Shown here: positions 1-12,690 of the stretch, piece by piece | Numbering within the stretch: position 1 is the first letter of the stretch | How the letters are laid out: every line of letters starts with the position of its first letter | DNA from: Dactylonectria macrodidyma | Taxonomy: Eukaryota; Ascomycota; Sordariomycetes; Hypocreales; Nectriaceae | Direction: 5' to 3' | Length of the DNA: 64,000 nt | Assembly (NCBI GenBank): GCA_020744425.1 | Contig: JAGMUV010000004.1 | Location: 4,464,001 to 4,528,000 of the forward strand | Notes under the pieces: generated by a model | What the model was told of the DNA's origin: nothing | Seen by the model: only the letters and a program-made list of their open reading frames with translations | Databases searched by the model: none | Made by a program: the position numbers and the translations under genes

Positions 1-50
1 TCGATCGATATCCAGCTAAAATACCTAGCCTGGTTGCATCATCGCTAACA

Positions 51-1160
51 ATGCTGGCTGCCGTCGTGGAGCGGTTTGGCCAGCCGTACACGATGAATCT
101 GATTCCGCGCCTGTAGCTGCCCAACGATCACGATATCCTCATCAAGGTCCTCGCAGCATTATACCGCCATACTGACGCAGTCTTTGCATCTGAAGCCTTG
201 TCACAGGAACTGCCACGCATCGGATGCTACGAGTTTGCCGGTGAAGTCCTGGCTCTTGGCCCAGATGTATTAAGCAACCAAGGCATCGCAACCGGGGTCC
301 GAGTTGGCGTTCCAGGCCGTGCGTATCATCCTTGCGGCACCTGTCACGAGTGCACACATCCTAGCCTGGATGAGATGCGATACTCTCCATATTGTCCATA
401 TGCAGGCAACTTTGGGCTGACGCGAGACGGCGGCTATTAGTAGTACTGCCTTGTCAATAGTCGCCAAGTCGCTCCGTTGCCGGGAGGATTGTCCGCAACA
501 CAGGCGACGCCGTTGATGTGTGCTGGATTGACAATCTGGGCAGCTTTGCATCACGACAAAGTGCAGAGTGTCGAGAGAGTGGCCATTATAGGTGCTGGAG
601 GAGGTTTGGGACACCTCGGAGTGCAATTCGCCGCACGCATGGGCGGACAAATACTCGCCATCGATGCCAATGATCAATCTCTCGAGCTCGTACAGCGCAC
701 CAAGAACAACTTGGGCTCGGCAGGGTCACGGGTACACGTGGCTGACGCCCGCAAGACAGGGACAGACGAGATGAGGCTCATGGGTCAAGAAGCAGGATCT
801 GTGGCGCCGCCAACCGAGGTCGGCCAAGACGCGGTCATCCTACTTCCAGAGTCCCAAAGAGCCTTTGATATGGGCATGAAGCTGCTGAACAATCACGGGA
901 CCATGGTCGTTGCGAGTTTCCCCAAGGAAAAACTCACTATCAGCGCCCACGATCTCGCGTTTCCAGATATCAGCGTGGTTGGAAGCCTAGTAGGGAGGAA
1001 TCACCAGTTGAGGGAAATGCTCGAATTTGCGATGCAGCACGGCGTGTCAGCCAAAATTAAGACATTTCCTTTCCATCAGCTCAACGAGTTGGTCAAGATG
1101 AATCACCAGGGAGTGGGAGGCAAGCTTGTTATTGATAGGACGCTAGAGGTACTTAGGTAG
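51..1160 (+). pseudogene. Zinc-dependent alcohol dehydrogenase, inactivated
   Basis: One frame from the ATG at 51 to the stop at 1158-1160 reads as a medium-chain GroES-like alcohol dehydrogenase of about 370 codons, the normal family size. Visible parts are the structural-zinc cysteine cluster (CGTCHEC near 330-360), the Rossmann glycine motif GAGGGLG near 590-615, and the usual C-terminus. Three in-frame TAG stops interrupt it, at 114-116 and as a doublet at 438-443. The doublet replaces the glutamines usual after the GGY motif, so CAG to TAG fits a CpA to TpA change. The catalytic-zinc cysteine, expected just before HTD near position 165, reads as arginine. The gene would have oxidised alcohols or reduced aldehydes with NAD(P). 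The family call is firm; the substrate is unknown. Confidence 0.85.
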
Positions 1161-1185
1161 AGAGCGCAAACGTCTTGAAAGGCAA

Positions 1186-3979
1186 TCATCCTAGAACATC
1201 CGCTACAATGGACAGTCCGGCACCAATCATGTGAACCAGTTCAAACACCTGGAAGCCCTTGAACGTCTCTGCCCAGATGCGTATAGTCGCTGCTGCCAAG
1301 CGTTGGATACGACGGGCATGATCCTGGCCGGCATCATCGAGGCCGTCAGCCCACTCCGTCTCACGCACGAGGCTGACGACCATGTTGACAAGCTTGTGCT
1401 CGTCGGGCCTCAAAGAATCAATTCCAGATGCCTCAACGTCGACGGAAAGTGCATGCAGCCAATGGGCGAGCAGAAAGGCGCATTCTAGGTTACAAAGGGA
1501 GTGTTGGATGCTCCAGTTGAGAGTCTGCGTGCGAGCTACAAAGGCAATGCCCACGCGGATGGGGACGCTTAGAGCGTGGATGCACTGCAAGACTGCGCGA
1601 TCGAGATGGGGCGATCGGTTGCAGACATGGGCTTTAACATTGGTAAATGCTTGGGCAATGTCCATGGGATCACGAGTCACCAGGTGGCGGCCCGGGCCAG
1701 TGTTTGCGTTGAGGCGGATATATACGAGGCGAAGCAGTGCTGTAGAGTTGAATCCAAGGGGCCCTTTGGGAGACGAAGGATCTAGCGTCGACTCATGGGT
1801 GGCCTCCCACGATTCTTGCCACGCTCGCAATGCCGCCTCCATGCTCTTGACAACATCCATGCCGAGAGAGCTCGTGGCGTCTGGCAGACAGGTTGTGGCA
1901 TTACGTACAAAGAAAACCTGCTGTAAGAAACCGTGGATCAGCACGTAGTTGCCAAAGGCAGAGACGGCTGCCTCGTGATGGATGGAGACTCCAGAGAGCA
2001 GCTGATCCAGCACCTTTTGAAATGGTCTCTGAGGGAGGTACTCGGTGGCATGTACTTGGCGCCATGCCTCTGCAGTCGGGGCTTGCCACTCTGAGGCACG
2101 AGCAGGGAGGTTGATGCGGACCTCTTGGTTCAAGATCATCGGTGGTACGTTGAAAGCAACGCACTGTAGGTTGAAAATGATGTACGCCACAAAGAGCGTT
2201 CGGCGTCTTTCTTCCCGCCGTATCCACGTCTCCCAGGACGTCTCCCTCGAGCTCGTCTCTTCGATAGAGTTGATGCCAAACTCACGGACCAGCATGGCGA
2301 CTTGGCTGGACATGGCCAGCCCGTCTCGCGCCAGAGCACGATCGCCCCATGAAGTGAGTGCCATAAGGACAGTCAAGCCTTGGAGAAGTCGCAGGCCTTT
2401 GTGACCACGGGAGGCGACTGGAGACGCAGCATTGTGAGGACTCTGGGGAGTGTGAGGACTGTGAGATGCCTGGCTTCCCACAACGCCAGGTCCTTTGTGG
2501 GGGTTCGCAAAGCCGGCATACCCAGGCGACGTGCTAGTGAGGCGAGATAATGCCTCTTCGCCGATCTGGTCGAGTCTCCATTTGATGAGGGCCTTGGCGA
2601 CGCGGTAGAGCTCGAACCCCTTGGCATGCTCAAACCGATACAAGGCGCCCACGGCTGCGAGGGGCAAAATCAACTCCAGGCCCAAGCTCTCCACTGAGAG
2701 AGAGGCAGTATGGAGGAACGGCATGTGGGCATGAAAGCCTCGGAAGTAGCCTTCGAGGTAGCGGGAGAGCGTCTGTCGCGACGGGAAAGAAGAGGGCAAG
2801 GAAGAGGGAGAGAGTACGGCGCTGTTGAAGGCATGCAGATCCTGTGACAGCTTCTGGTACTCGTCCACGGAAATTCTCCAGGGACAGAGCACTTGGTGGT
2901 ACTCTGCTGATGTGAACTGCTCCGTCTCGGGCATCTGCGATACAGCTGGGCGTGCCGTCGGTTCCAGCGATGGGAGCCTTGAAGCTGCCAAGTGCGAATG
3001 AGACTGGCCTGGGCCATTCGGAGTTGCCGGATGTGCTGACGACCGTCCTACATACATGTCCGGATGATGTTCCACTGGCACCGCGCCGGCCATGCGACTC
3101 AAAGGAGGTAAGACGGCGTATTGTTGCGAGATGTCCACCAGAGACAGGTCCGAGTCGAAGAAGTCTACTGGCAGAGGTTGGTCGTTGGTAGGGAAGTCGT
3201 TCCACAGAAACGCGAATTCTTCTACTCCTTCCACCGTTCCAAGCAGAAGATCCTGAGCTGCTGGCATTTCGAACGGCGGGGATGGTGCTCCAGCCATGAC
3301 TTCACTGATTTTTATAGTATAGACCTGTTCAGATTCATTGCCCCTCTCTTCAAGGTGATCATAGACTCCAGGGATAGCGCGTTCGTCTAGGATATGGATC
3401 TCTGAGATATGGCTCTCTGCCTCGTCGAGCGATGCATCGAGTGGTGCTCGGTGCTCGGCCTCGTTCTCCGTCGACGTTTGATCGCTAGCTGGACGGTTCG
3501 AGGGCGAGGGCTGATCAACGAGATGTGGGAGTTCATGCGAAGCGAGCAATGTCGCGTCTGTCGCGTCTTCATGCGCGGTTGATTCATCGTTGTCTTCTTC
3601 GTGGTGGTTGTGACGGTGATGACGTGTCAAGAGATCTCTGCAAGAAGACGCGATATCAGCCCTTTGTCAGTTCCAGCTCTCTGAAATAGCTTCGGATCAT
3701 GGTGACGCCCATCTCGGCCCACCTCCTCACCTGCGCCATTGACTTACTGCCGGGAGAATCTCTGCCCGCATCTACACGCAAATGGTTTCTCGTGGGTGTC
3801 TGCAAATGCCCAGGGACAACGGTTAGTGCCGAAGCAGGTATTCAGACACCACAGATGCGTAGAAGCTGAGTCTTACGAATGCGCTCGTGGCGCTGCAGGT
3901 GTTCCAGGCGCTTGAACTGCTTGTGACAAAACTTGCATGGTGCTACCCGGACGCGGGGACGGCCCCTTGCCATTGGCAT
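1186..3979 (-). CDS. C2H2 zinc-finger transcription factor with fungal-specific regulatory domain
   Basis: Model: exons 3979-3877, 3799-3748 and 3637-1186, with the frame closing to 868 aa. The first exon carries a basic stretch and finger 1 (CKFCHKQFKRLEHLQRH). Exon 2 completes the THEKPF linker and starts finger 2, which ends in exon 3 (FSRQDLLTRH). Finger 2 has a C-x-C spacing, as in related fungal two-finger proteins. The long third exon holds a low-complexity acidic and proline-rich region, then a Fungal_trans-type domain (PF04082) from about residue 330. This is expected to be a nuclear DNA-binding regulator. An upstream in-frame stop near 4058 supports the start at 3979; a second ATG lies at 3973. 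No lesion is seen. Target genes are unknown. It lies tail-to-tail with the dead dehydrogenase. Confidence 0.85.
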
Positions 3980-5370
3980 ATGAGCCGGTTTAAGGACATC
4001 AAGATGTGTGATTGTGGCCGAAGCAGACAGAGCAGCGTCTTTAGCAAGGGTGATGAATCACTGATGGCGATGGGAGATGATGGCAGTGTGAAGGAGTGGA
4101 CGTTTTGCTACGGACATGACATGGAGGGGTCAAGAGCAACTTCCCACCCACTCGGTCACGCTTTGTCCTGCCTAGCCCAAGTGCTTCGAACTAGCTTCTG
4201 TGGGGCACCAAGTGGGTACACTCCAGCCACACTTCTCCCTGCCATTCTCGTCAATTTTCCATTTACGCCATGTTGACGAGTGATCTCTCAGGATTTGTCA
4301 CGCTTGTTGAGTTCCATCATAGGCACGGAGCGGAATGGTCAATGTTTTGCGTCACCATATGCCTGTGTTTATCCAGTGGTAAAAAGACATGTGTTGGACG
4401 GAGCGGTGTAGGGTAGCTTTACTACGGATCACCGTCCCCTCATTCTCAACGAAACTTTTCAGTCCAGAAGTTCATTTCGCCAGGGGATTAAAAACTCTGA
4501 GAGATATACGGACTATGCTCCGTCTCTCTACCCCCGTCGTTAGTGGGCCCTAGAGAGTTCAAGGTTGGAGCTGGCCAGATGCGTTTGCACTCAATTGATT
4601 TCTTTTCTTCTCCACACAGAAACTCACTCACACTTATTTTCTCCACACCATCGACTTGTTACCCCAACGGCTCTGATATTGAGTTCTATATTTTTTGTTG
4701 TTTTTGAGTTAGTCTAATCTGGTTAGCGTCTTGATGAATAGCGTACGGCACATTCGATCAGGCTGATAGGGATCTGATGGATCCGATCCGGTCAATTCGA
4801 TCAGACTGATAGGGATCAATGCATTGTGGATTGTATTGATCCTGGATGCCTCCGGCCCCGGTCTCCTGGCCGTGCCTCCTTAAGTGTGTGTGTCAATTAA
4901 AAGTGGGGCCTAAGGCATCTACACCAATAGCCAGTCTCGACCCCTTCCTATTCGAGCTGTGCTTTCACGTGACTACCCTGCCCCTAGGTGTTCCAACACG
5001 GTCCAATTCAACAAGTTCTCCCAGGCGGAATAAATATTATTCATTCATACACTGCCGCAGCGGTCTGGCAGTCCTACGGCTTTGCCAACACCTTGCATGT
5101 CCCATGGGGACGAACACGTTTAGCAACTTGGACCATCTTGCAATTGTGTAACCTTGCCCCCTTTCAGCCAGAGGCCTGTCACCTATCAGCACCCCCTTGT
5201 TTCCACCCATTCGAATAGGGTGAGTCTGCACTAGCGCCCTGCTTCCCCGCATTTCCTCCAGTATCCAGATTTCCGACCATGTGGCCCCCGTACGTCTTCC
5301 CGCTCCGTCCCTGCATTGTGCAGTACCTTTACACTTTTATCAACAGCGCAAGATTGCTCCTCTCCTGGCT
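3980..5370. other. Intergenic region between two C2H2 regulator genes
   Basis: No convincing coding region is seen. It holds the divergent promoters of the two zinc-finger genes. A 23 nt direct repeat (4752-4774 and 4795-4817, one mismatch) lies in the middle. The octamer TCCCCGCA, the reverse complement of TGCGGGGA, is at 5244-5251, about 120 bp before the downstream ATG. Confidence 0.6.
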
Positions 5371-8142
5371 ATGACCACAGAAATCTCAGTACACGGGCCT
5401 GAACATGAGCCTAGTGGCCCTCAGCGTGCTACTAGGCGTGACAATATTCGACGCTTTGTGTGCTCCATCTGTCGCAGACCCTTTTCGCGCTCGGAGCATC
5501 TCAAGCGACACGAAAGAGCCCGTAAGCCGCTTACCCATTGATCTGAATTCACACCTTCTCTGACATCCAATCGTGACCTTTGCCAGACACCAAAGAGCGC
5601 CCGTTTCGATGCCCTTATTGTGGAAGAGCCTTTGTTCGAAGCGACATCCTCTCCCGACATATGAAATCCTTCCATCCTGACTTGGAAGGGATTGAAGGCG
5701 TGGCACACGAGCCCGCCACAGTAACAACTGCCAACCTGACACCCCTAAATAAATCTCCAATAATCCAAGTAATAAGCCAGACGCGTCCTCAGCCAGCAGC
5801 ACGGAGAGGAACCTCAGCCTCTTTGGACGGTATGTTTTAGCTTCACTTGCGACCGGTGATTCCGCCAAATGGGTGTTTCGCGTCGTTCCGTCCGGTTTTT
5901 AGTCACCTAACCTGCGATTGCAGCCTTCAGCCCGATTCCCAGCATCCCGGAGTCGAGCGGACGGATCGGACAGATAGGCGATCGCATTGATGAAAACGCT
6001 TCCGCGAGCATTCCCCAGCCTCGAGCACAGAGACGGTCACCAGAACAACCTAGCGCCAGTATTAATCACAGCCCATTCGACGACACCGCGGTAGAAGTCC
6101 CTGGACCTCGATCGTCTCCGAGATTTGCAACCGATTCCAATGATAACCAGACTGCTAGTTCTCCTGATTTGGACATGTCTTGGACCGAAGAACATCACCG
6201 TATCGGAGAAAACCACTTTCCGTCTGACGTTGACGTGGCCAACTTCATGATGCTTGACACTACGCTCTTTGACCCGAACTTCCAGGTCGCCTACAACCCC
6301 AGTAGTATTCAACCTCCGGACCTCGCGAATCCCTCACTTCTCCCAACTGCGAACGACAAGGGTGTGTGCCAATTACTCGACGATATGTTATTTTCCTCAG
6401 CATCCCCAAGAGCAGGTGCACATGTTTCTCAGGCGCCTTTACAGGATATTGGTGCTCTGCCGGAGAGGGCCCGCAGTGAAAGGATCTCTGCAGCGACAAA
6501 CAACCAGATAACCACGCGAACGCCAGCGGAGGAAGGGAGGCTCACCGACCTTGATCAGCAGATGTCATATGCGAAGAAGCTACATTCCCTGTACCCGTCA
6601 TTCATCAAGGAGGTCGAATCACTCCCAACAAACAACGCATTCATTCGATACGTAGATTTGTACTTCCAGTACTATAGCCCGCATCTCCCATTCTTGCAGC
6701 GAGCAGCCTTCGATATCTGGGTTGCAGACCCTGCATTGGCAGTAGCAGTAGCATCAACTGGAGCATTATATGCGGCTGATCACGAGACTGCATTTAACTT
6801 GCACTGCATCTCGAAGCGCCTATTGAAGCATTTCGAGGAAGAGACGGCATATTCGGAATCCACGACTCCACTGGAACTCATTCAAGCCCGGCTTCTGAAC
6901 ATGATATTCGCGGCATGGAGCGGAGACGCCCGAGGCTTCAAGTACGCAAATATTCTGCAAGGCTCAGTCGCCGGGGTAAGTCTTTAGGACATTGTTGCGA
7001 CGCATCGTCATTCTTGGCTAATTCATTGTCGCAAAAGGACGCCAAGTGGCTGCTGAGAAATGCTGAGAGGGACGCGACGAAGCCGGGAGGCTCGCCACAC
7101 AAACATCGTGCATATGAGGACATCAAAAGGTAGGCGCCAGCCGTTTGTTACATGCAAACATGTTGACATTTCCAGACTTTTCTTTTCCGTTTACCTAGTA
7201 TCTGCCGCCTTTAGTTCGTCTTTGGGATATAATCCTTTCCTATTCAACCACGACTGCTTGTCGGTTGAACTACCATCTTCAGCAGATATATGGGCCCAAG
7301 ACCGGACCGACTCCAATAATGTTTCATCAACGGCATCAAAGGGCTCCATAACACTCGGCCAAGCCCTCTCCCTACTTTCCAAAGAACAACAGTTTGACTT
7401 TAGCCCTTTTCAATTACGGATCTTGATCGCTGCTCTCTACGTCGAATGTTGGCAAGGGGCCAGCCATTCATACAGGAGTCCAGATGGTGACCGCGGCAGC
7501 TGGAAGAATAACATACATCGAATGCTCCGAACATGGGATACCTGTTTTCATTCGAGACCTGCTAAACGCCTAGGTCTGATCCCGGAAGGCCCCCAGCTCG
7601 ATCTGTCTCCGCTCAAGCTCGACTCGTTGGCCTTGTATTACCACATCAGTGTCGAGCTTGTCTATCCTCTCCGCACTTTGGGCCAGCAACTCGGCGAGCT
7701 TGATACAGTACCAGAAGCCACCGCCCGCGCCATGTGGAATTTAAGAAACCGGGTCCCTCGATCTGCAGAGATGACTCATGTTGTGAAATACTGTGTTGAG
7801 ACACTTCGGGTCCCTCTTGAGAAAGGACCGCAGTACACTGCACGAATCGGCCCACCCTATTGGAGCGCTGAGCACGTCCCGCTTGTTTCAATACTCTGTG
7901 TTCTACTCTGTCTCTGGACAAGTCGCTTCAACGAACTCCAGGCACCCGCCGCAGATGAGTCGGAGGAGGCCATCACAAAGCAGCTGATCCATATACTGCG
8001 TGATGCTGGTTACCGCCCGAAGCCAAACGATCTTCCATCCGTACTGGCTGAGGCATGGGGGACGGTGTTGGGCGGCTCCTGTTATGTTTGGAGGAGTAGG
8101 AAATCCACAAGACAAACGCATGATATCTGTAGTGTTTGCTAA
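5371..8142 (+). CDS. C2H2 zinc-finger transcription factor with fungal-specific regulatory domain
   Basis: Exons 5371-5521, 5587-5829, 5924-6975, 7038-7129 and 7176-about 8142 join in frame. Finger 1 (CSICRRPFSRSEHLKRH) is in exon 1. The linker and finger 2 (CPYCGRAFVRSDILSRH) follow across the first intron. A Ser/Pro-rich linker leads to a Fungal_trans-like region (from YVDLYFQYYSPHLPFLQR, near 6650) through exon 5. This is expected to be a nuclear regulator, similar in build to the gene at 1186-3979. The 3' end is uncertain: the frame stops at 8140-8142, but a GTAGGA donor near 8096 and a TTGCAG acceptor near 8154 would give an alternative last exon ending at 8245. The ATG at 5371 is the first in frame with finger 1. 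Confidence 0.82.
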
Positions 8143-9196
8143 CGATGTTGCAGCTGGTCCGGCTTATTCCAAAATATTCAAATCATGCTCACAGTCCTTT
8201 GCCGACGATCGTACAGGACATGGTATCGACAGCGCCAGCCGTTGATATGCCAGTATTCTGGGTAGTACAGGTGAGGCGAAATTGACACATCAATGCTCGT
8301 CTTGCCACCTAATACTCCCCAAAACTGAGATAGAAATTCGGGGCTACGGGTACGCGGTTCCCAGTATCCATGACAAGCTCCGGAGCGACGAGAGCTATTT
8401 TGTCGTGCTCTATGCCCTGTACGATATGGGTTATAATAGTTGTCATGAGCACATATCAAAGCTGAGAGAAGCAGTACAGAGGTTGAAGGCCTAAGCTGTT
8501 GCCCGAGAGCATTCTATCTTGCACAACTGCCACAATTGGGTGGTGGTTCAAAATGGATGCCGCTCGACTTGGTCCTGTCGGCTAGGTTGAGAGGGCTAAT
8601 CGATGATTCCGGTAGCAATCGAATCAAAAGCCCTTATCAGGGGTCCACTCATGGACACTGACTGATGATTTCTTATATGTAATAACTGTAATGGGGTTCT
8701 GATTGAAGCGATTGTCGATCTTTGAGGGTGGCCAACCTTGCTACTGGATGGGGCGGCAATGATCTTCGGCACGATCTTGGAAACAACTCCCATATGTGAA
8801 CAGGGTCCCTTATGTTGCCCCACATTAGAAGTTGATTGGTAAACGACTGTTCATGCAGAGGATCGCTGGGCCTTGTGAGATACCCAGCCATGCATGTCCC
8901 CGGAGTGTGGGGTACGGATAAGCGACACTGCCGCCCGTGCCGAGCACCAGGAGGAGATGTTGGTCAATGCAGGTGGAACATGGCGACCTTATGTCGTTTA
9001 GACTAATTAGACGAATGGTAAATTTGGATTCTGCCTCTGCAACGCTCCGCACCTATTCAAGATCCCCAAACAGCGAAATCTCAAAACAAGCACTCCTTAT
9101 TATAGTTCTGAGGCTGTGAATCCCCCCCTTGACCTCACATTGTGTTGCATCAGTCAGGATAAGCGCAGGTGGGCGAGTTTTCCGACCAACTTTACA
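8143..9196. other. Intergenic region, no gene recognised
   Basis: This is the tail-to-tail spacer between the C2H2 gene and the MFS gene. It has only short open frames (for example 8282-8494, 70 codons) with no recognisable motif. An alternative terminal exon of the C2H2 gene could reach 8245. Confidence 0.4.
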
Positions 9197-11339
9197 CTAA
9201 GCCTCGAATATCCCCAATAGATCCCAACGATCCCAAATGTCCCGAATTATCTTTCCAAAGAAGTCTATGAAGAGAGACATATTCATCATCAGTCCGTGGC
9301 TTACGTTTGATGTTTGAGGAGGGGCTCGAGAAGGGGAGATTAGTGCACGAATAACTTACACATCGGCAGACCGACGAGAATAAGCGCGGCAGAGAGCCCG
9401 CCAAGCGTATAAAACACTTCTTCCGCTCCGTGGTTTGTAACCCAGTCATTGATAAATTTTGAAAACCCATAAAAAAGCAGGTTCTTAGTGCAAGATGCCC
9501 ATATAAACGCCTCGAGGGCTATGCTGGGATATGCATCACTAAATCCTCATGTCAGTGTGCTGGTCGCAAAGGAAGAACATATAAGGAGAATTACGAGAGG
9601 TAGGAGCTTCCTGCCGCATTGCTCACGGAGACTCCAATGGCAGCGATACCGTAAAACACGGCTCCTATTATAGGCCTTGCTTCGACTTTCACGGACCATC
9701 CCATAAGGAAAAAGCCCACGGGAGCCATCACGAGCGCAATGATCAACAACGGGAGACGGAACTCGGGCTCATATTTGCCGTTGTTGCGACGAGAAATCCA
9801 AATTGCAACCGTATCATCTGCCCAAACCATGAAGGCACATCCGACGACAGCTCCGACCAAAGCTGTGTAATAGTCAGTTCTACTGTGGCTGACAGAGGTA
9901 GTAAAATTGATAACTTACGACCCGCGAACATGAACCCTACTTGAGACGCATCAAGCAGATAGGGTGGCGGAGAGTAAATCTGAGCTAGGGTATATGACAC
10001 GGCAACCCAAAATGCCTGTCACATGTCAGTGATACTCAGGAATAGAGGGAGCTAGGGTAGACTGAGTACGCACAGTTATCGCAGCCTGCGTGGCAAGTAG
10101 AAACCAGGTGACAGGATTCAGGAGAACAAGGAAGAGTCGACAGAGCATGTGCAATGCCCGACTTGGCTTTGTGTACGTCCCCGTAAAGATAGCGAGGCTA
10201 GATGAATAGGTCCTTTTAACATGTACTGAAACTGCCAAAGAGGTTTCTTGAACTCTCTCTTCGTGACCGACCTGCACCTTTTCATCTTGGATTTGGGGGC
10301 TGTTGGGGTGGGGAGGGGTAACGTCTTGAGTCCGACGCTCGTATGTTGTTTCAGGAGCGAAGAAGAACATAAGAAGAAGCACTATGACTGAGAATATGAG
10401 GTAGATGTAGAGGTTCCAGTGCCAGCCCAATCTAAAGGTTATCTGGCCAGCAATGAGAGGAGTCAGATTTGACAATCCTGCAAGAACGACAGTGGTGGCT
10501 GCGATCCAGGCGCCGCGCTCGTGGACGAAGAAGCTTAAATGAGGTATTAAACAACTGTGCGATCATGTAAAGGTAAAGTATTTAGACGACTCGACGGTAC
10601 TTACAGATCGACGATGACTGAAAAGATAATTGATTCAAAGGCAGAGGCGGAGAGGCCTTGAATCAAGCGACCAGCTTTGAGAACGGCAAAGCTCCCTGTC
10701 GAGAAACTGGCAATCGCTATGACGGCGCCGACAACGTTGATGGCCACAGCAAAGACGAATTGTGGTCGCTTTCCCCAAATGCGGGAAAAAATGGAAACAG
10801 GGATGCTGAGAGTGTGTGAGCTGTACTTGATGTGGCAGAGGAGTAACAAGAGAAGCTAGGAACATACCACCAGCATCCTGCTACTAGCAACGTCTCTCCC
10901 GTCAGTAATGAGATATCGGCGATGGACACTCCAATATCCTGAGCGATGACAACAGTGCCCGCAGCCAAAAGAGGCCCGTTGACAACCGCACAAATAATTC
11001 CACAAATCAGAATAGTGCTCATGGTCATGATCTTCTTTGACTGGGGCCAGTTCTGTTAAATGTTAGGGATGGCCGACATAGCATCGGCCCATGAATGCTT
11101 ACCAGGGGATCGTTTGGATCATCGGAGGGCTGAGGGCTCAGGATGATATGCGAGTACTGTCACAGTTAGCTGTGGGCAGGGTATTCTCGTGGTCTGGTTG
11201 GCCTAACTCTGCCCTTAGCATGTTTGAGTTGAGAAAAGTCGAGTCCGCTTTCGGGATAATGCTCGGCAGCGCGGTCGTCCAGGATAACCGAACCAGGGAC
11301 GTCTCTGCCATGCTTGGGTTCAATGACTCCTTTGGCCAT
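9197..11339 (-). CDS. MFS transporter, DHA1 multidrug/polyamine type
   Basis: Nine exons close in frame to 485 aa: 11339-11208, 11156-11103, 11052-10868, 10805-10605, 10533-10074, 10015-9919, 9862-9595, 9538-9360 and 9264-9197. The N-terminus shows the DHA1 signature SPQPSDDPNDPLNWPQ just before the first membrane helix. The loop motif GKRPQF follows helix 2, and DLFFVHERGAW marks helices 4-5. A hydrophilic central loop (about residues 265-310) separates the two six-helix halves. The protein is predicted to sit in the plasma membrane and export a small molecule by proton antiport. As the outermost gene of the tailoring cluster it may export the product or the toxic substrate. No lesion is seen. 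A weak motif copy (ACCCGCA) lies about 320 bp upstream. Confidence 0.9.
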
Positions 11340-12690
11340 CTTGAAAGAAGTGGTCTCGCGTGGGTGCGGCAGCAGTCTTACACAACAATACAAAGAGGAC
11401 AGCAAAGGGGATTAACAGAGAACAGAGCGTGACAGGAGGAAATTTTAAGTCTGGGGATACTGGTGCCCTAAATACATACCCGAGCCATCATGATTGCGAT
11501 TAGTCTGGTCGGCTAGTTGCTCATGTGAGCTCACTTGGCCAAGTCCCAAAACAATCTGAAGCGGGGTTATTCATTGTTCAGCATTTGTACCAACCTATAG
11601 AACAGGGCTACCCTAGGTAGGTCCAACCCCAGACTTCGTCTAATTACCCCAGATAACCCGCATTGACTAGATACGGTTTAGTCCTACCCCCGCTCAACTC
11701 CCCTAGTCACATATCTCCTTCACCCACTTGCTGAATATTCTTTGTCCATATGACAGATACATGTTGGCATACATTGTAGAAGTTTGTCTAAGTTTTATTT
11801 ATATGCGGGGTCTCTAGTCTGGGTGCGAACATGCAGAGGATAGCCGCCAGTCCCATGCGCTTCATCATCCGCAGGCCAGAGATTTTGGAAGCACCGCTCG
11901 GCACACTTAAACTTACCACCGAATTCTCTTCTTGCTTTCCATGATGTATTAACAATAAATCCCATGCATTTGTCGATGTCGACGGGCATCCCGGCCTCCA
12001 GGTCAGAGCCTGGAGCGTCAAACACTTTGTCGCTTTCGACATTGTCAAACACAGACCTTGCATTTCCAACCAACAGTTTGGCTGGCTAGTGTTAGCCCCA
12101 GGCCCCGGTTAGAAAGCTGTCTTAGCATAGTAATAACTCGTCAGCAGAGCATCACTGAATATTGTAAATATAGCTTCAAACCCACGGCGAGAATATGAAG
12201 TTCGAGCTCTTCATTGGTCTAAATTTCATACCTACAGATACGTTTGACACTTGTATAAATACAATCTCAGCCCGTGGGAAAGTTTCTAGAAGTAACCCTG
12301 TCGTGGCAACAGGCAAAGGGACTTTTAGAATATTCATGTCAAGATTGCACAGAACACCACGTGAGAATTCACGAGCAACAGTACTCTCCTTACACTGAGG
12401 CCTAACAGAGCATGTTAAAGTTTTAAACATAGCCAGGCTGTGCATTGTACTTGCATATGAGTTTCTTATCCCTCGCCATACCCTTCTTCTCACCACATTT
12501 CTACAAACTTATTACAAAAAGCTGGACTCCAGGCTTCACTATTGGAGAGCTGGCCCAGTCGAAGGTTATATATTCAAGTCAGCTGATAATATTAAACGTT
12601 TAAAGGCACGAACGCGTTGAAATTGCTTCTGCCTGTGGTTCCTGGTAGCGGAAGTAGAAAATTAAGGTCTTTCAAGTTCCAGCCACCCCG
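11340..12690. other. Intergenic region with unassigned short open frames
   Basis: This lies between the MFS promoter and the 3' end of the Zn2Cys6 gene. Minus-strand open frames at 11788-12073 and 12176-12496 show no recognisable domain. The 11788-12073 frame could be an exon of an unknown small gene, but I cannot support a model. Confidence 0.3.

Noticed and set aside
1382..3205. Several long plus- and minus-strand frames inside the first C2H2 gene
   Set aside because: They are alternative frames of the 814-codon third exon, which carries the recognisable regulatory domain.
11788..12073. Small minus-strand gene
   Set aside because: Protein-like in part but without start context, motif or supported splice partners; kept only as an unassigned frame.
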